DNA from: a virus
DNA: 64,000 bases
Reading direction: 5' to 3' (one strand)
Virus record (IMG/VR): IMGVR_UViG_3300005528_000048
Coordinates: 1 to 64,000 of that record
Shown here: one piece after another, positions 33,527-41,399 of the stretch
Layout of the letters: each line of letters opens with the position of its first letter
Position numbering within the stretch: the stretch's first letter is position 1
Position numbers and translations under genes: made by a program
The notes under the pieces: model-generated
Told to the model about the DNA's origin: nothing
Databases searched by the model: none
The model's input: the letters and a program-made list of their open reading frames with translations, nothing else

Positions 33527-34725
33527 TGCCTACTGATATTTCAGTTGTAATCAATCCCCCTGAGCAAGTTAATGCAACCCTACAAACCAATCCAAACCAG
33601 ATTGATTTGACAGTGAATCAATTTGGGGATGTCCCACCGCACGCAACAACTCACGCTCCAAATGGAAGCGATTCGCTTGGCGCTTATTATATCACTGGTG
33701 ACGTTGTTCGCCCAAGCGAAACTGGTAGTTTTATTACCACTGGTCAAACTGGACAGTTTGCTACAACTGGTCAATTGTCTTTTAGTAATACCGAAGTTAT
33801 TACTGGCGATACAACACTTGCTGCAAACAAATCTTATTTAGTAAGAATACCGCCTGGTTCACCCTCTTCTACTCTAAATGTTTATTTGCCATCTAATCCA
33901 CAGAGCGGTAGTTTCATTGAATTACAAACAGAATTTCTTGAATCTGGATGGGGATTTGCCAAAGGTTTAAATATTAACGCCAACGGTAATTTAGCAACTG
34001 GTTGGCAAAATGAAATTTCATGGACTGGAGATTTTTCTATTTTTGCTCCCCTTCAAGCTCCATTATTTGCTGATTTGGTATATAATGGATCAGCGTGGAT
34101 TTATACTTATAAAGGTCCAGATTTAAGCTTTGGCAGAATTTATTATGCGGGGCCAGGCGCTCTTTTAACTGTTGGTAGTAATTATCGAATATCTTCTGTT
34201 AATTCAGGCATTTTTGCCGCCGCTAGTCAAACTGGACAGTTTATTACAACTGGTCAAACAGGTCGGTTTGTAAGCACTGGTTCTACAGGTTCTTTTATAA
34301 CATCATCTCAAACTGGACAATTCGTTTGGACTGGCTCAACAGGCAATTTTATTACAGGATCAGTAGTTAGACCTTCTGAAACAGGTTCGTTTTTAACAAC
34401 CTCTCAAACAGGCAGCTTCATCTCAGCCTCTCAAACAGGCGGATTTGTTGGCACAGGTCAAACAGGCTTTTATACTGGTGTTTTTTATCCATATTCATCT
34501 AATCCAAATGGATATGTTCAAGGTGCTGTTGTGCGCCCTTCGCAAACTGGACAGTTTGTTGGCACTGGTTCTACAGGTTCATTTATATCCGTAAGCGGAG
34601 GCTCACACGGCGATATTCTTTATCGTGGACCTTCATCATGGGTGCTTTTACCAGCAGGAACCAGCGGCCAATTTCTTAAAACAAACGGCAGTGGCGCAAA
34701 TCCTGTATGGGCATCAATACTTTAA
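33526..34725 (+). CDS. Tail fibre with TGQTG/TGSTG repeats (399 aa)
   Basis: Begins with an Asn/Pro-rich attachment segment, then repeats of the type [ST]xTGxF ('TGQTGQF', 'TGSTGSF', 'SQTGSF') at residues ~65-90 and ~230-365, split by a globular beta part. The C-terminus has the common fibre ending 'GDILYRGPSSWVLLPAGT' and 'GQFLKTNGSGANPVWA'. Likely a trimeric shaft. The stop abuts the stop of the convergent SET-domain gene with no terminator between them. Confidence 0.75.
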   Translation: MPTDISVVINPPEQVNATLQTNPNQIDLTVNQFGDVPPHATTHAPNGSDSLGAYYITGDVVRPSETGSFITTGQTGQFATTGQLSFSNTEVITGDTTLAANKSYLVRIPPGSPSSTLNVYLPSNPQSGSFIELQTEFLESGWGFAKGLNINANGNLATGWQNEISWTGDFSIFAPLQAPLFADLVYNGSAWIYTYKGPDLSFGRIYYAGPGALLTVGSNYRISSVNSGIFAAASQTGQFITTGQTGRFVSTGSTGSFITSSQTGQFVWTGSTGNFITGSVVRPSETGSFLTTSQTGSFISASQTGGFVGTGQTGFYTGVFYPYSSNPNGYVQGAVVRPSQTGQFVGTGSTGSFISVSGGSHGDILYRGPSSWVLLPAGTSGQFLKTNGSGANPVWASIL

Positions 34726-35133
34726 TTAACAGTTTAACCAATCTCTTTCATTGATTGGATAGAGAACAGTTAGTTCTTCGCCTTCGTTAATTTCTCTAGC
34801 GGAGAAATAAATATCTGCATTTTCGTCATGAATTAAGTTTGGCGTTTCAGAATGATTGACGTAAAAACTCAAATCAATTTGATCCAAAAAACCATCAATA
34901 AAGAACCCGTCTTTGTCTGAGTGACAGATATATCGGATGTAATTTTTGATAGCGTCCGATACGTCAGATATTTCACTCCAGCAAATAAAATGGTTTTCTG
35001 CTCTTGGAGCGAAGATTGGATAGTCTTTGGGAATCTTAGAGAGCGCAAAAACTCCAACTCCTGCGCCATTAATCTTTGAAACGCCAAGCTTACATTGTGG
35101 CAGTTTGAGGTTCTGTATAATGGATTGGCGCAT
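34726..35133 (-). CDS. SET-domain protein, putative lysine methyltransferase (135 aa)
   Basis: Motifs of the SET fold appear in order: 'GAGVGVFA' (SAM-binding GxGxxA-type, residues ~24-31), 'FYVNHSETPNL' (matches the NHSxxPN core, ~90-100) and 'INEGEELTVLYP' (GEELTxxY, with the catalytic Tyr, ~117-128). It is compact, a nearly bare SET core, and lacks pre-SET and post-SET cysteine clusters. SET enzymes transfer methyl groups from SAM to protein lysines. It overlaps the upstream gene by 44 bp and ends against the fibre gene; substrate unknown, possibly a virion or host protein. Confidence 0.75.
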   Translation of the reverse strand: MRQSIIQNLKLPQCKLGVSKINGAGVGVFALSKIPKDYPIFAPRAENHFICWSEISDVSDAIKNYIRYICHSDKDGFFIDGFLDQIDLSFYVNHSETPNLIHDENADIYFSAREINEGEELTVLYPINERDWLNC

Positions 35134-35749
35134 CGGAAAATTCAGTCATGTAGCTATAATCTGTAAACTTGTTTCTCTTGTTTTCAACTGAATAAATATT
35201 TAAGTCAATTTTATATCCTGGATTTTTATCTATTGGGTTGTAAACCCATGCGTCATCGTGCCAGATGATGCGGTTGTTAGGATAAGCGTAAAAGTTGCCA
35301 TTATCCATTTTAAATAAGTGGGCGCATTTATGCTCTGGAGTTTCGCTGAAATTAGTGTCTAAAACGCTTTTATTTTCCCAACTCCAATCAAGAGTGAACA
35401 AGTATTCACCGCACTCTTTTGTGTTTGATGGAGTGATTAATTTGGCGCGTAAACCACGCAGTCTTTGACGCACCTGAACGTCAATATAGGGAGAGAAGCA
35501 GTCCCAATACATTGCTTGTTCAAGCGGCACAGGATCGCATTGTTTCCAGCAAAATGCTGTGATTGGTCGCCGTGTCCAATTCACGCCATTATTTAAATAT
35601 GCCTCAAAAAGCGGCACACGCTTCTCAATAGAAGCAACAGAATGAACATCTGCTGGTGTATATTCGCCGTGACCTTTTTCGTGGTTAAATAAATATTCGT
35701 TTCGGATTAAACAAGTAATCGTTGGAATATTATGATTGAGATAGGCCAT
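35090..35749 (-). CDS. Hypothetical protein beside tail fibre (219 aa)
   Basis: Trp-, His- and Tyr-rich soluble protein; segments such as 'NRIIWHDDAWVYNP' and 'WTRRPITAFCWKQCD' are aromatic-rich. No signal peptide or membrane segment and no catalytic motif that I can name. It starts 2 nt after the fibre gene stop and overlaps the SET gene, so the three form one operon; a role in fibre folding or modification is possible. Unknown family. Confidence 0.6.
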   Translation of the reverse strand: MAYLNHNIPTITCLIRNEYLFNHEKGHGEYTPADVHSVASIEKRVPLFEAYLNNGVNWTRRPITAFCWKQCDPVPLEQAMYWDCFSPYIDVQVRQRLRGLRAKLITPSNTKECGEYLFTLDWSWENKSVLDTNFSETPEHKCAHLFKMDNGNFYAYPNNRIIWHDDAWVYNPIDKNPGYKIDLNIYSVENKRNKFTDYSYMTEFSDAPIHYTEPQTATM

Positions 35750-35751
35750 AA

Positions 35752-37419
35752 TTATAGGTCAGACCAAGGACCAGAGGCAGAACTCAAGCCAACTCCAGTT
35801 CCAGTAGTTAGTTGAGTTACACGCATATTAAACTGCGTTCCAGTTACGGCCTCGGCGGTAATGTTGTCAACAAACCTCAAATATGGTCTAACTTTTGTTG
35901 CTCCAGTGATTGTAACAACACAATCAAATATGAAATTATTTAAATATCTTATATCTGAGACGCTTGATGTGTCAATTACTAAACTATCTACGTCAGTAGT
36001 TCCTGTTGCAAATACTGCTGAAACTGCATCAGTGCCAGTGATATTGAAACTTGATCCGTTTGCGTTACTACTATTTGTATAGTATCTTTTTTCAGCAAGA
36101 CCAAAACGATGTGTAAAAGTAACTGCGCTACCAGTAATTCCAAGATTAATTGCACGATTAGTTGTGCCTTTAATTAATCTTGTATTATAGTAAATATGAT
36201 AAGTGCCAGTATTTAAATAAATGCCTGTAGAACCAAGAAGCGTATTGACTGTACCGCTAGTACCGTTTCCAACAAAGAATGGTTGAGGAGCTACATAGGA
36301 ATAAACTGGATTTAATGCTGTTCTGTTTGCGGCACCAGAAATTTCATTGGTGAAATAAAACAGCCCATTAGAACCATATTCAATTGCTCCACCAGAGGGA
36401 GAAGTTGTTAGATTACGATTTAATACCAAGGCTGGAGCAGAGGCGTTTCCGCTCGCACTAATTCCGCTTGTTATTGTTGCGCGACCTGTAAAATTTGCAC
36501 TTCCACTAAATGAAGCGTCACCAATGACAGCAAAGTTTCCAGTGTTTCTTGTTTCGCCAATTAATAGTGTTGTGCCAGAATGGTTAAAATTACCAGTGTG
36601 TGTGATGTTGCCTTGAATGACATGTTGCACGCCGCTAATATTGCAACTACCAGTAATATTGGTAACACCACTAACTCCAAAATCAGAAATAACATTAAAC
36701 TTTGCAGCAGTGCCAGAAAAGGTCAATGCTGAACTCGCAGCATCAATTGAAACATTGCCTTTAAAAAAGGAATCTCCAGTTTGGTTAAAAGCTCCAGTGT
36801 GATTCCAAGCTCCAGTTGAAACAAGAGTTCCTGAATGCCCCAAAGCCCCAAAAAAGTTTGAATTGCCTGATTGAGAAAGCGAGCCAGAAAATGTTTTATT
36901 TCCAGTAGCGAGAATCGTTCCATTAAAAATGGAATTTCCAGAAACATTTAAATCTCCACTGAAAGTATTTGTTCCAGCAGAATTGATATTTCCACTAAAA
37001 TTGGCAGCATTTAAATTCGTTGTGCCAGAAAGCGTAACATTATTACCTGTAGAATTATTTAGAGTTGAAGCTGGAATTGTGGCATTTAAAGTGCCTAAAA
37101 TAGTTAAATTTTGGAAAACACCAGTAGAACCAGAAACTCCACTAAACCAGCCAGTTTTAAATCTATTGGATGCGCTACCCAAATCTACAGCAGCATTACC
37201 TGTAGGAGTGATAGCTTGAACACCGTTGAGTTGTGTTGAGCCGTTTAAAACAGCGCCACTAGAAAATACGGCCTGATCAACAAAAGTTTTAACTCCACTA
37301 ATTGTTTGATTGCCAGTTGTGCGAGCCAATCCTGTGCCACCTAAGACAAGACCAGAATAAGCTGCTGTAACAGCTTGATCAATTTGTTGAGCGGAATTTT
37401 GAAGAACGTAAGTTGCCAT
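35752..37419 (-). CDS. Long tail fibre with FSGxxxxxGN repeats (555 aa)
   Basis: A short helical start ('LQNSAQQIDQAVTAAYSGLV') is followed by a ~250-residue shaft of repeats such as 'NTFSGDLNVSGNSIFNG' and 'NHTGAFNQTGDSFFKGN', typical of trimeric beta-helical fibres. The last ~180 residues form a globular head rich in Thr and aromatic residues. It likely binds the host surface. The AAAAGGAAAAAT site upstream of ATG is a plausible RBS; an AGTGTAA element lies 25 nt before the ATG. Confidence 0.75.
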   Translation of the reverse strand: MATYVLQNSAQQIDQAVTAAYSGLVLGGTGLARTTGNQTISGVKTFVDQAVFSSGAVLNGSTQLNGVQAITPTGNAAVDLGSASNRFKTGWFSGVSGSTGVFQNLTILGTLNATIPASTLNNSTGNNVTLSGTTNLNAANFSGNINSAGTNTFSGDLNVSGNSIFNGTILATGNKTFSGSLSQSGNSNFFGALGHSGTLVSTGAWNHTGAFNQTGDSFFKGNVSIDAASSALTFSGTAAKFNVISDFGVSGVTNITGSCNISGVQHVIQGNITHTGNFNHSGTTLLIGETRNTGNFAVIGDASFSGSANFTGRATITSGISASGNASAPALVLNRNLTTSPSGGAIEYGSNGLFYFTNEISGAANRTALNPVYSYVAPQPFFVGNGTSGTVNTLLGSTGIYLNTGTYHIYYNTRLIKGTTNRAINLGITGSAVTFTHRFGLAEKRYYTNSSNANGSSFNITGTDAVSAVFATGTTDVDSLVIDTSSVSDIRYLNNFIFDCVVTITGATKVRPYLRFVDNITAEAVTGTQFNMRVTQLTTGTGVGLSSASGPWSDL

Positions 37420-37444
37420 ATTTTTCCTTTTACCTTTGGTATAA

Positions 37445-37451
37445 TTACACT
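37445..37451 (-). promoter_or_regulatory. AGTGTAA element before the long fibre gene
   Basis: On the minus strand TAGTGTAATTATACC, formed partly by the stop codon of the 37445-37648 gene. The ATG is 25 nt downstream, leaving room for a leader with an RBS, unlike most other copies. Confidence 0.4.
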
Positions 37452-37648
37452 AATCCGAGAGAATCGCCCTTACGAACATCATCCCAAGAGGCTTGGCCCT
37501 TGTTCTTGACGCGACGACGATATTGGGAATAGCATACAGCGGCTCTTTGTTTTTGATCTTTATAGTCTTTGTTCATCATATCGTCTGCCATGCAGCGACT
37601 AACAAATTCTTGTTCTTTCTCTTTCTTGGATGGGGTTGGTAAAGGCAT
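37445..37648 (-). CDS. Small basic phage protein (67 aa)
   Basis: Lys/Arg/Gln-rich, with 'EFVSRCMADDMMNKDYKDQK' and 'AAVCYSQYRR'. The spacing of the two Cys and surrounding residues recalls a segment of the head protein at 10981-11595 ('FMAKCISESS', 'AAIACAVTFERM'). Small proteins with this motif occur near head and capsid genes in phages. It may be a DNA- or capsid-binding factor. Its start is 9 nt after an AGTGTAA element. Confidence 0.6.
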   Translation of the reverse strand: MPLPTPSKKEKEQEFVSRCMADDMMNKDYKDQKQRAAVCYSQYRRRVKNKGQASWDDVRKGDSLGLV

Positions 37649-37652
37649 ATAA

Positions 37653-38702
37653 TTAAATTACACTTTCTACGAAAAATTCAGCTATGGGTTTTAGTTTTTT
37701 GTCAAAACTCGGTAGTTGATAAAAGGTATCATAGTTTTTACTAAATTTGATGGCGCAATTCAAAACCTTGTTCTTTTTGTAAGCTTTTAAAACATAAACT
37801 TCCTTTAAGTATTCTACCATGATTTTAAGCAAATTAAAGTATCCAGCAAAGTTTTTCATTTTTCTTAAATAACCTTCGTCAATTTTTTGCTTGGAAAACT
37901 CAACATATTTTTGAATCATTTGGTCTTCAAAGGCTTCTGAAAAGAAAAACTCATATCTAAGCGATAAAATATCCAAAAGAAGATCGCCTTTGTAGGCATT
38001 TTCCCAATTAATTGCGTGAACATAGTCACTCAAAATCAACATGGTTGATTGATTCAAATTGCCATGACAAAGCTGACCAGCAGATGAATCAATCAAAGAT
38101 TTTTTGTTTTTAAGGATATTTTGAATATACAAAATCTCTTCCGAAAGAAGCTTTCTGAGTTTTGAATGGTTTTTGAGCCAATCAATTTCGGCATCTGGAA
38201 CTTTAAAAATATCAAAGTTTAGATAGCCATCCAAGTAATCTGAAACTGATGGCAGTTCTTCAACTGCTTCAAACTCTGATAACTGTTTGAGAAAAAAGGG
38301 AACAGCATAGTCTTGTTCCACAATTGAAGCAATGCCAGCACTTGCAATGTTAGGCATTGGCAAAAATCCAGTAATAGAATACTCAACAGAGTTATCTATG
38401 CCATAAGCGATTGGATATGCCGATACCTTTTTGCGAATGTTTTTTTGTAAAATATCAAATTCCTTCTTTAGATTTGATGAACCCGCATCCAAAGAAAGCT
38501 TTATGCAAACTTCGCCAACGGCTGTTTTTACTAAAAAAATGTCATTATTAGTATTAGCGTCAATAAAATCTATTTTAATAACGCGACCAAGCTCCTTCTC
38601 ATCGCAGAGTTTTTCTATTAAAACTTTTTCGTTCTCATATACTTCTTGTTGACGAGAAAAGACGTAAACTTTTTCTTGGAAAAGGTTTGTGACTCTTGGC
38701 AT
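37653..38702 (-). CDS. APH/choline kinase-fold protein lacking catalytic residues (349 aa)
   Basis: The second half reads like an aminoglycoside phosphotransferase-type kinase: 'GQLCHGNLNQSTMLI' corresponds to the HGDLxxxN catalytic loop and 'VHAINWENAYKGDLLLDIL' to the IDWExAxxGDPxxDL metal site. In both, the key acid is replaced (HGD to HGN, IDWE to INWE), and the loop Asn is Thr. The N-lobe has 'EVCIKLS' as a probable ATP-Lys strand. The protein is therefore probably a pseudokinase with a binding role. It lies between a small fibre-operon gene and a terminator; it starts right after the terminator's T-tract with TATTAT 4 nt before the ATG. Confidence 0.65.
   Translation of the reverse strand: MPRVTNLFQEKVYVFSRQQEVYENEKVLIEKLCDEKELGRVIKIDFIDANTNNDIFLVKTAVGEVCIKLSLDAGSSNLKKEFDILQKNIRKKVSAYPIAYGIDNSVEYSITGFLPMPNIASAGIASIVEQDYAVPFFLKQLSEFEAVEELPSVSDYLDGYLNFDIFKVPDAEIDWLKNHSKLRKLLSEEILYIQNILKNKKSLIDSSAGQLCHGNLNQSTMLILSDYVHAINWENAYKGDLLLDILSLRYEFFFSEAFEDQMIQKYVEFSKQKIDEGYLRKMKNFAGYFNLLKIMVEYLKEVYVLKAYKKNKVLNCAIKFSKNYDTFYQLPSFDKKLKPIAEFFVESVI
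37658..37665 (-). promoter_or_regulatory. AGTGTAA element before the 67-aa gene
   Basis: On the minus strand AAGTGTAATTTAAT, 9 nt before the ATG at 37648. A CTGAAT hexamer 15-16 bp upstream is only a weak -35. Confidence 0.5.
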
Positions 38703-38716
38703 ATCTATAATAAAAA

Positions 38717-38742
38717 GAAACCCGTCGAATTCGACGGGTTTC
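38717..38742 (-). terminator. Intrinsic terminator downstream of the Clp unit
   Basis: Perfect 26-bp palindrome, GAAACCCGTCGAA/TTCGACGGGTTTC, followed on the minus strand by TTTTTATT. It ends the unit that includes the 38762 and Clp genes. Confidence 0.88.
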
Positions 38743-38761
38743 TAAGATGGTGCTAATCGGA

Positions 38762-38995
38762 TTAGGCGATAACCTTCTTACCTTGACGGTAGCCAGCTAG
38801 ACTGGTCTTGGCAAGAGTAAGGTTTTCGTCCCGATTGCGGTCATAAACACGAACATAGTTTGGTGTTTCTGATACAAAACGACCATTCACGGACTGACCT
38901 TGAGTGGTAGTTAGACCGAAAAAACGGCCACGGCTAGAACGCATTGCGCTGATAATTTTATTAATTCTTGTATTCATTGCACAGTTTATACGCAT
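38762..38995 (-). CDS. Small basic phage protein (77 aa)
   Basis: Residues ~18-77 are an Arg/Lys-rich beta unit with 'RFVSETPNYVRVYDRNRDEN' and 'LAKTSLAGYRQGKK', a pattern I associate with small conserved phage proteins of unknown function. Two starts are possible: the ATG at 38995, 3 nt after the Clp stop, or the ATG at 38977, which has TATAAA 7 nt upstream. Its basic nature suggests nucleic acid or capsid binding. Confidence 0.6.
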   Translation of the reverse strand: MRINCAMNTRINKIISAMRSSRGRFFGLTTTQGQSVNGRFVSETPNYVRVYDRNRDENLTLAKTSLAGYRQGKKVIA

Positions 38996-38998
38996 TCT

Positions 38999-41386
38999 TT
39001 ATTCAAACATTACCGTAGAGTCAATAAATTTAGCATGAATTTCTGATTTAGAATCCTTTAGCATAAACTTAGCCAAGGGAATTTCAAAATACTGGCGATA
39101 GACTTTTTGAATTGAGCGAGCATTGTTGCCATTTTCCTCGATTTTCTTTAACAAGAAATCTTTGGTTTCTTCTGAAATCTCAATAGTTTTATTATTTTGC
39201 TTGAGCATTTCATTTGTTTTCTCGATCATGCGGTCAAAGATTTTGCAGAATTCGTTTTTAGAGATTTTGTTAAATACAATTACATCATCTAGTCGAGCCA
39301 AGAATTCTGGCCTAAAGAAGTTCTCAATTGATTTTTTATATTTCGAATCTTGACTGTCTTCTGCTGGAAGGAAACCCATTGATGGCTTGGCAACTTGTTC
39401 ATGTCCTAGATTGCTGGTGAGAATGATGATAGAATTAGAGAAGTCTATTTTTCTACCCAAATTATCAGTCAAATAGCCATCATCCATGATTTGCAAGAAC
39501 AAATTATTGATGTCTCTATGGGCCTTTTCAATTTCATCAAAAAGAATCACACTATTAGGGCGATTGCGCACGAATTCAGTTAAAACGCCGCCTTCCTCGC
39601 ATTTTATATAACCAATTGCCGAACCAATTAATTTATTGATTGAACTAGACTCTTGGTATTCACTCATGTCAAGCTTTAGCAAGGCTTTTTCATTGCCAAA
39701 GAACTTTTCAGCCAAGAGTTTAGCTGTCCAAGTTTTGCCCACGCCAGTAGGCCCAACAAATAAAAACTTACCCATTGGTTTGTTTTTGGGCTTTAGTCCA
39801 GCCTTTGAGCAGATAAGAATATTGGCAATTTTCTCCAAACCTTCATCTTGACCATAAACATCGTTTTTCAAAATCTCTAAAATGTTTTCGTTTTGTAGAT
39901 TATTCGCGAAAATAATTTTATTTTTACTGATACTTAGCTTTTCAGCAAAAACATCAATCAGATTCTCTGTTGAGATTGGTACAAACTTGCGTCCTTTTTC
40001 GGCCCATTCTACAAGCTTTAGCCCAAATTCTTCAATCATCTTCTCGCACTCGCCAGAATGCTTTGGGTCATTAATCTTTTCAAGGTTCTTTTTAATTTTA
40101 GTTTCAAGATTTTTAATCTTCTTTGGAATGACAAAATTGGATATTTTAACTTTAGAACCAAGTAAATCAATAATGTCAAAAGCCTTGTCGGGAAATTTGC
40201 GGTATGGGATATACTTTTCGCACAAGAAGATTATATCTTCAATGATTTGTTCGGAGTAAGTGACTCCATGAAACTGCTCAAATTGAGCTTTAGAAGACAT
40301 TAATATCTTTTTTGTTTGCTCGTTATTTGGCTCTTCGATTGTAATAGCTTCAAATCTGCGTTTTAAAGCACCATCCTTCTCAAACAGCTTCTTGTATTCA
40401 GCATGGGTTGTAGCGCCAATACAAGTGATTTCTCCGCGAGCTAGGGCAGGTTTCAGCATGTTTGCCACATCAAGAGCGCCTTCGCCGTTTCCAGCGCCAA
40501 TCATGGTGTGAATCTCATCAATAAAAACAATATAGTTATTATTCTTTTTGAGTTCATCGAGCAAGCCTTGGAATCGCTGTTCAAATTGACCGCGATATTT
40601 TGTACCTGCAATCATGGATGCCATGTTCAAAGACACAACAATTTTATTTTTAAGCAATGCGGTTGTTTCGTCCACCATGATTTTATAAGCTAGTCCTTCA
40701 ACAATAGCTGTTTTGCCAACGCCAGGATCTCCAATCAAAATAATGTTGTTCTTTGTTTTACGAAGAATAGTTTCAGCAAGAGTGGCGATTTCAGTTTCTC
40801 TCCCATATACATTGTTCAACTTATTCTGCAAAGCAAGTTCAGTTAGGTTGGTGCAATACTTTTTAATGTAGGTTTGCTTTTCCACATTCTCTTCTTCAAT
40901 CTCTGGAACTTTTTCTGGTTTCTTTTTAACAGAATTTGGGTCCAAATGGCTAATAAGAAGTTCAGCAAAGTCATCTATGGGAAACTTGCTATGCTCTAGA
41001 AATCCCCTCACAGTTGGGGATGTCATAATTAAAGCATATAAAACATGCTCAACGCCAACATATTCTTGATTTAATTGGGCGCTTGTCTCGTTCGCAAATT
41101 TAAGAATTTCCTCAATTTCGTTGTGCCAAGCCTTTTGATTAGTTTTCTTTTTAAAAAAAGCTGGATGATTCTCTTCAACAAACGGAATAATTTTATCAGC
41201 CAAATTGTACTGATTTACCATGAATGGTCTGAAAACCGTGCGAAACAATGGATAATCAAGCTCAACAATCGTTTTAAACACATGGGCGCAGTTAATTCTT
41301 TCATGCCCCAAAGACCTTGCTAGTTCCTGAGCTTGTTCCAGAGCTTTTTTGACTCGCGGAGTCAAGTTGAAGTTTTTCATCCTCAT
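38999..41386 (-). CDS. ClpA/ClpC-like AAA+ unfoldase (795 aa)
   Basis: Two AAA+ modules. An N-domain (1-~150, 'LTPRVKKALEQAQELARSLG') is followed by D1 with Walker A GDPGVGKT (~218) and Walker B 'IVFIDEIHTM', a short middle domain (~430-490, too short for ClpB), and D2 with Walker A GPTGVGKT (~545) and 'VILFDEIEKAH'. After 'ILTSNLGHEQVAKPS' comes MGF (~668), at the place of the IGF/IGL loop that docks ClpP. So it resembles ClpA/ClpC rather than the disaggregase ClpB and may engage the host ClpP; no clpP is seen here. ATG at 41386 or 41380; the latter gives the usual spacing to the AGTGTAA element. Confidence 0.9.
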   Translation of the reverse strand: MRMKNFNLTPRVKKALEQAQELARSLGHERINCAHVFKTIVELDYPLFRTVFRPFMVNQYNLADKIIPFVEENHPAFFKKKTNQKAWHNEIEEILKFANETSAQLNQEYVGVEHVLYALIMTSPTVRGFLEHSKFPIDDFAELLISHLDPNSVKKKPEKVPEIEEENVEKQTYIKKYCTNLTELALQNKLNNVYGRETEIATLAETILRKTKNNIILIGDPGVGKTAIVEGLAYKIMVDETTALLKNKIVVSLNMASMIAGTKYRGQFEQRFQGLLDELKKNNNYIVFIDEIHTMIGAGNGEGALDVANMLKPALARGEITCIGATTHAEYKKLFEKDGALKRRFEAITIEEPNNEQTKKILMSSKAQFEQFHGVTYSEQIIEDIIFLCEKYIPYRKFPDKAFDIIDLLGSKVKISNFVIPKKIKNLETKIKKNLEKINDPKHSGECEKMIEEFGLKLVEWAEKGRKFVPISTENLIDVFAEKLSISKNKIIFANNLQNENILEILKNDVYGQDEGLEKIANILICSKAGLKPKNKPMGKFLFVGPTGVGKTWTAKLLAEKFFGNEKALLKLDMSEYQESSSINKLIGSAIGYIKCEEGGVLTEFVRNRPNSVILFDEIEKAHRDINNLFLQIMDDGYLTDNLGRKIDFSNSIIILTSNLGHEQVAKPSMGFLPAEDSQDSKYKKSIENFFRPEFLARLDDVIVFNKISKNEFCKIFDRMIEKTNEMLKQNNKTIEISEETKDFLLKKIEENGNNARSIQKVYRQYFEIPLAKFMLKDSKSEIHAKFIDSTVMFE

Positions 41387-41391
41387 GTTTT

Positions 41392-41399
41392 TACACTAT
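41392..41399 (-). promoter_or_regulatory. AGTGTAA element before the Clp gene
   Basis: On the minus strand TAGTGTAAAAACATG. It lies 5 nt before the ATG at 41386 and 11 nt before the in-frame ATG at 41380; other copies favour the second. It overlaps the stop of the polymerase gene. Confidence 0.5.

Noticed and set aside
33720-34600. Regular repeats in the fibre gene considered as a CRISPR array or tandem DNA repeat
   Set aside because: Repeats are protein-level ([ST]xTGxF), vary in codons, and have no constant-length spacers. They encode a fibre shaft.
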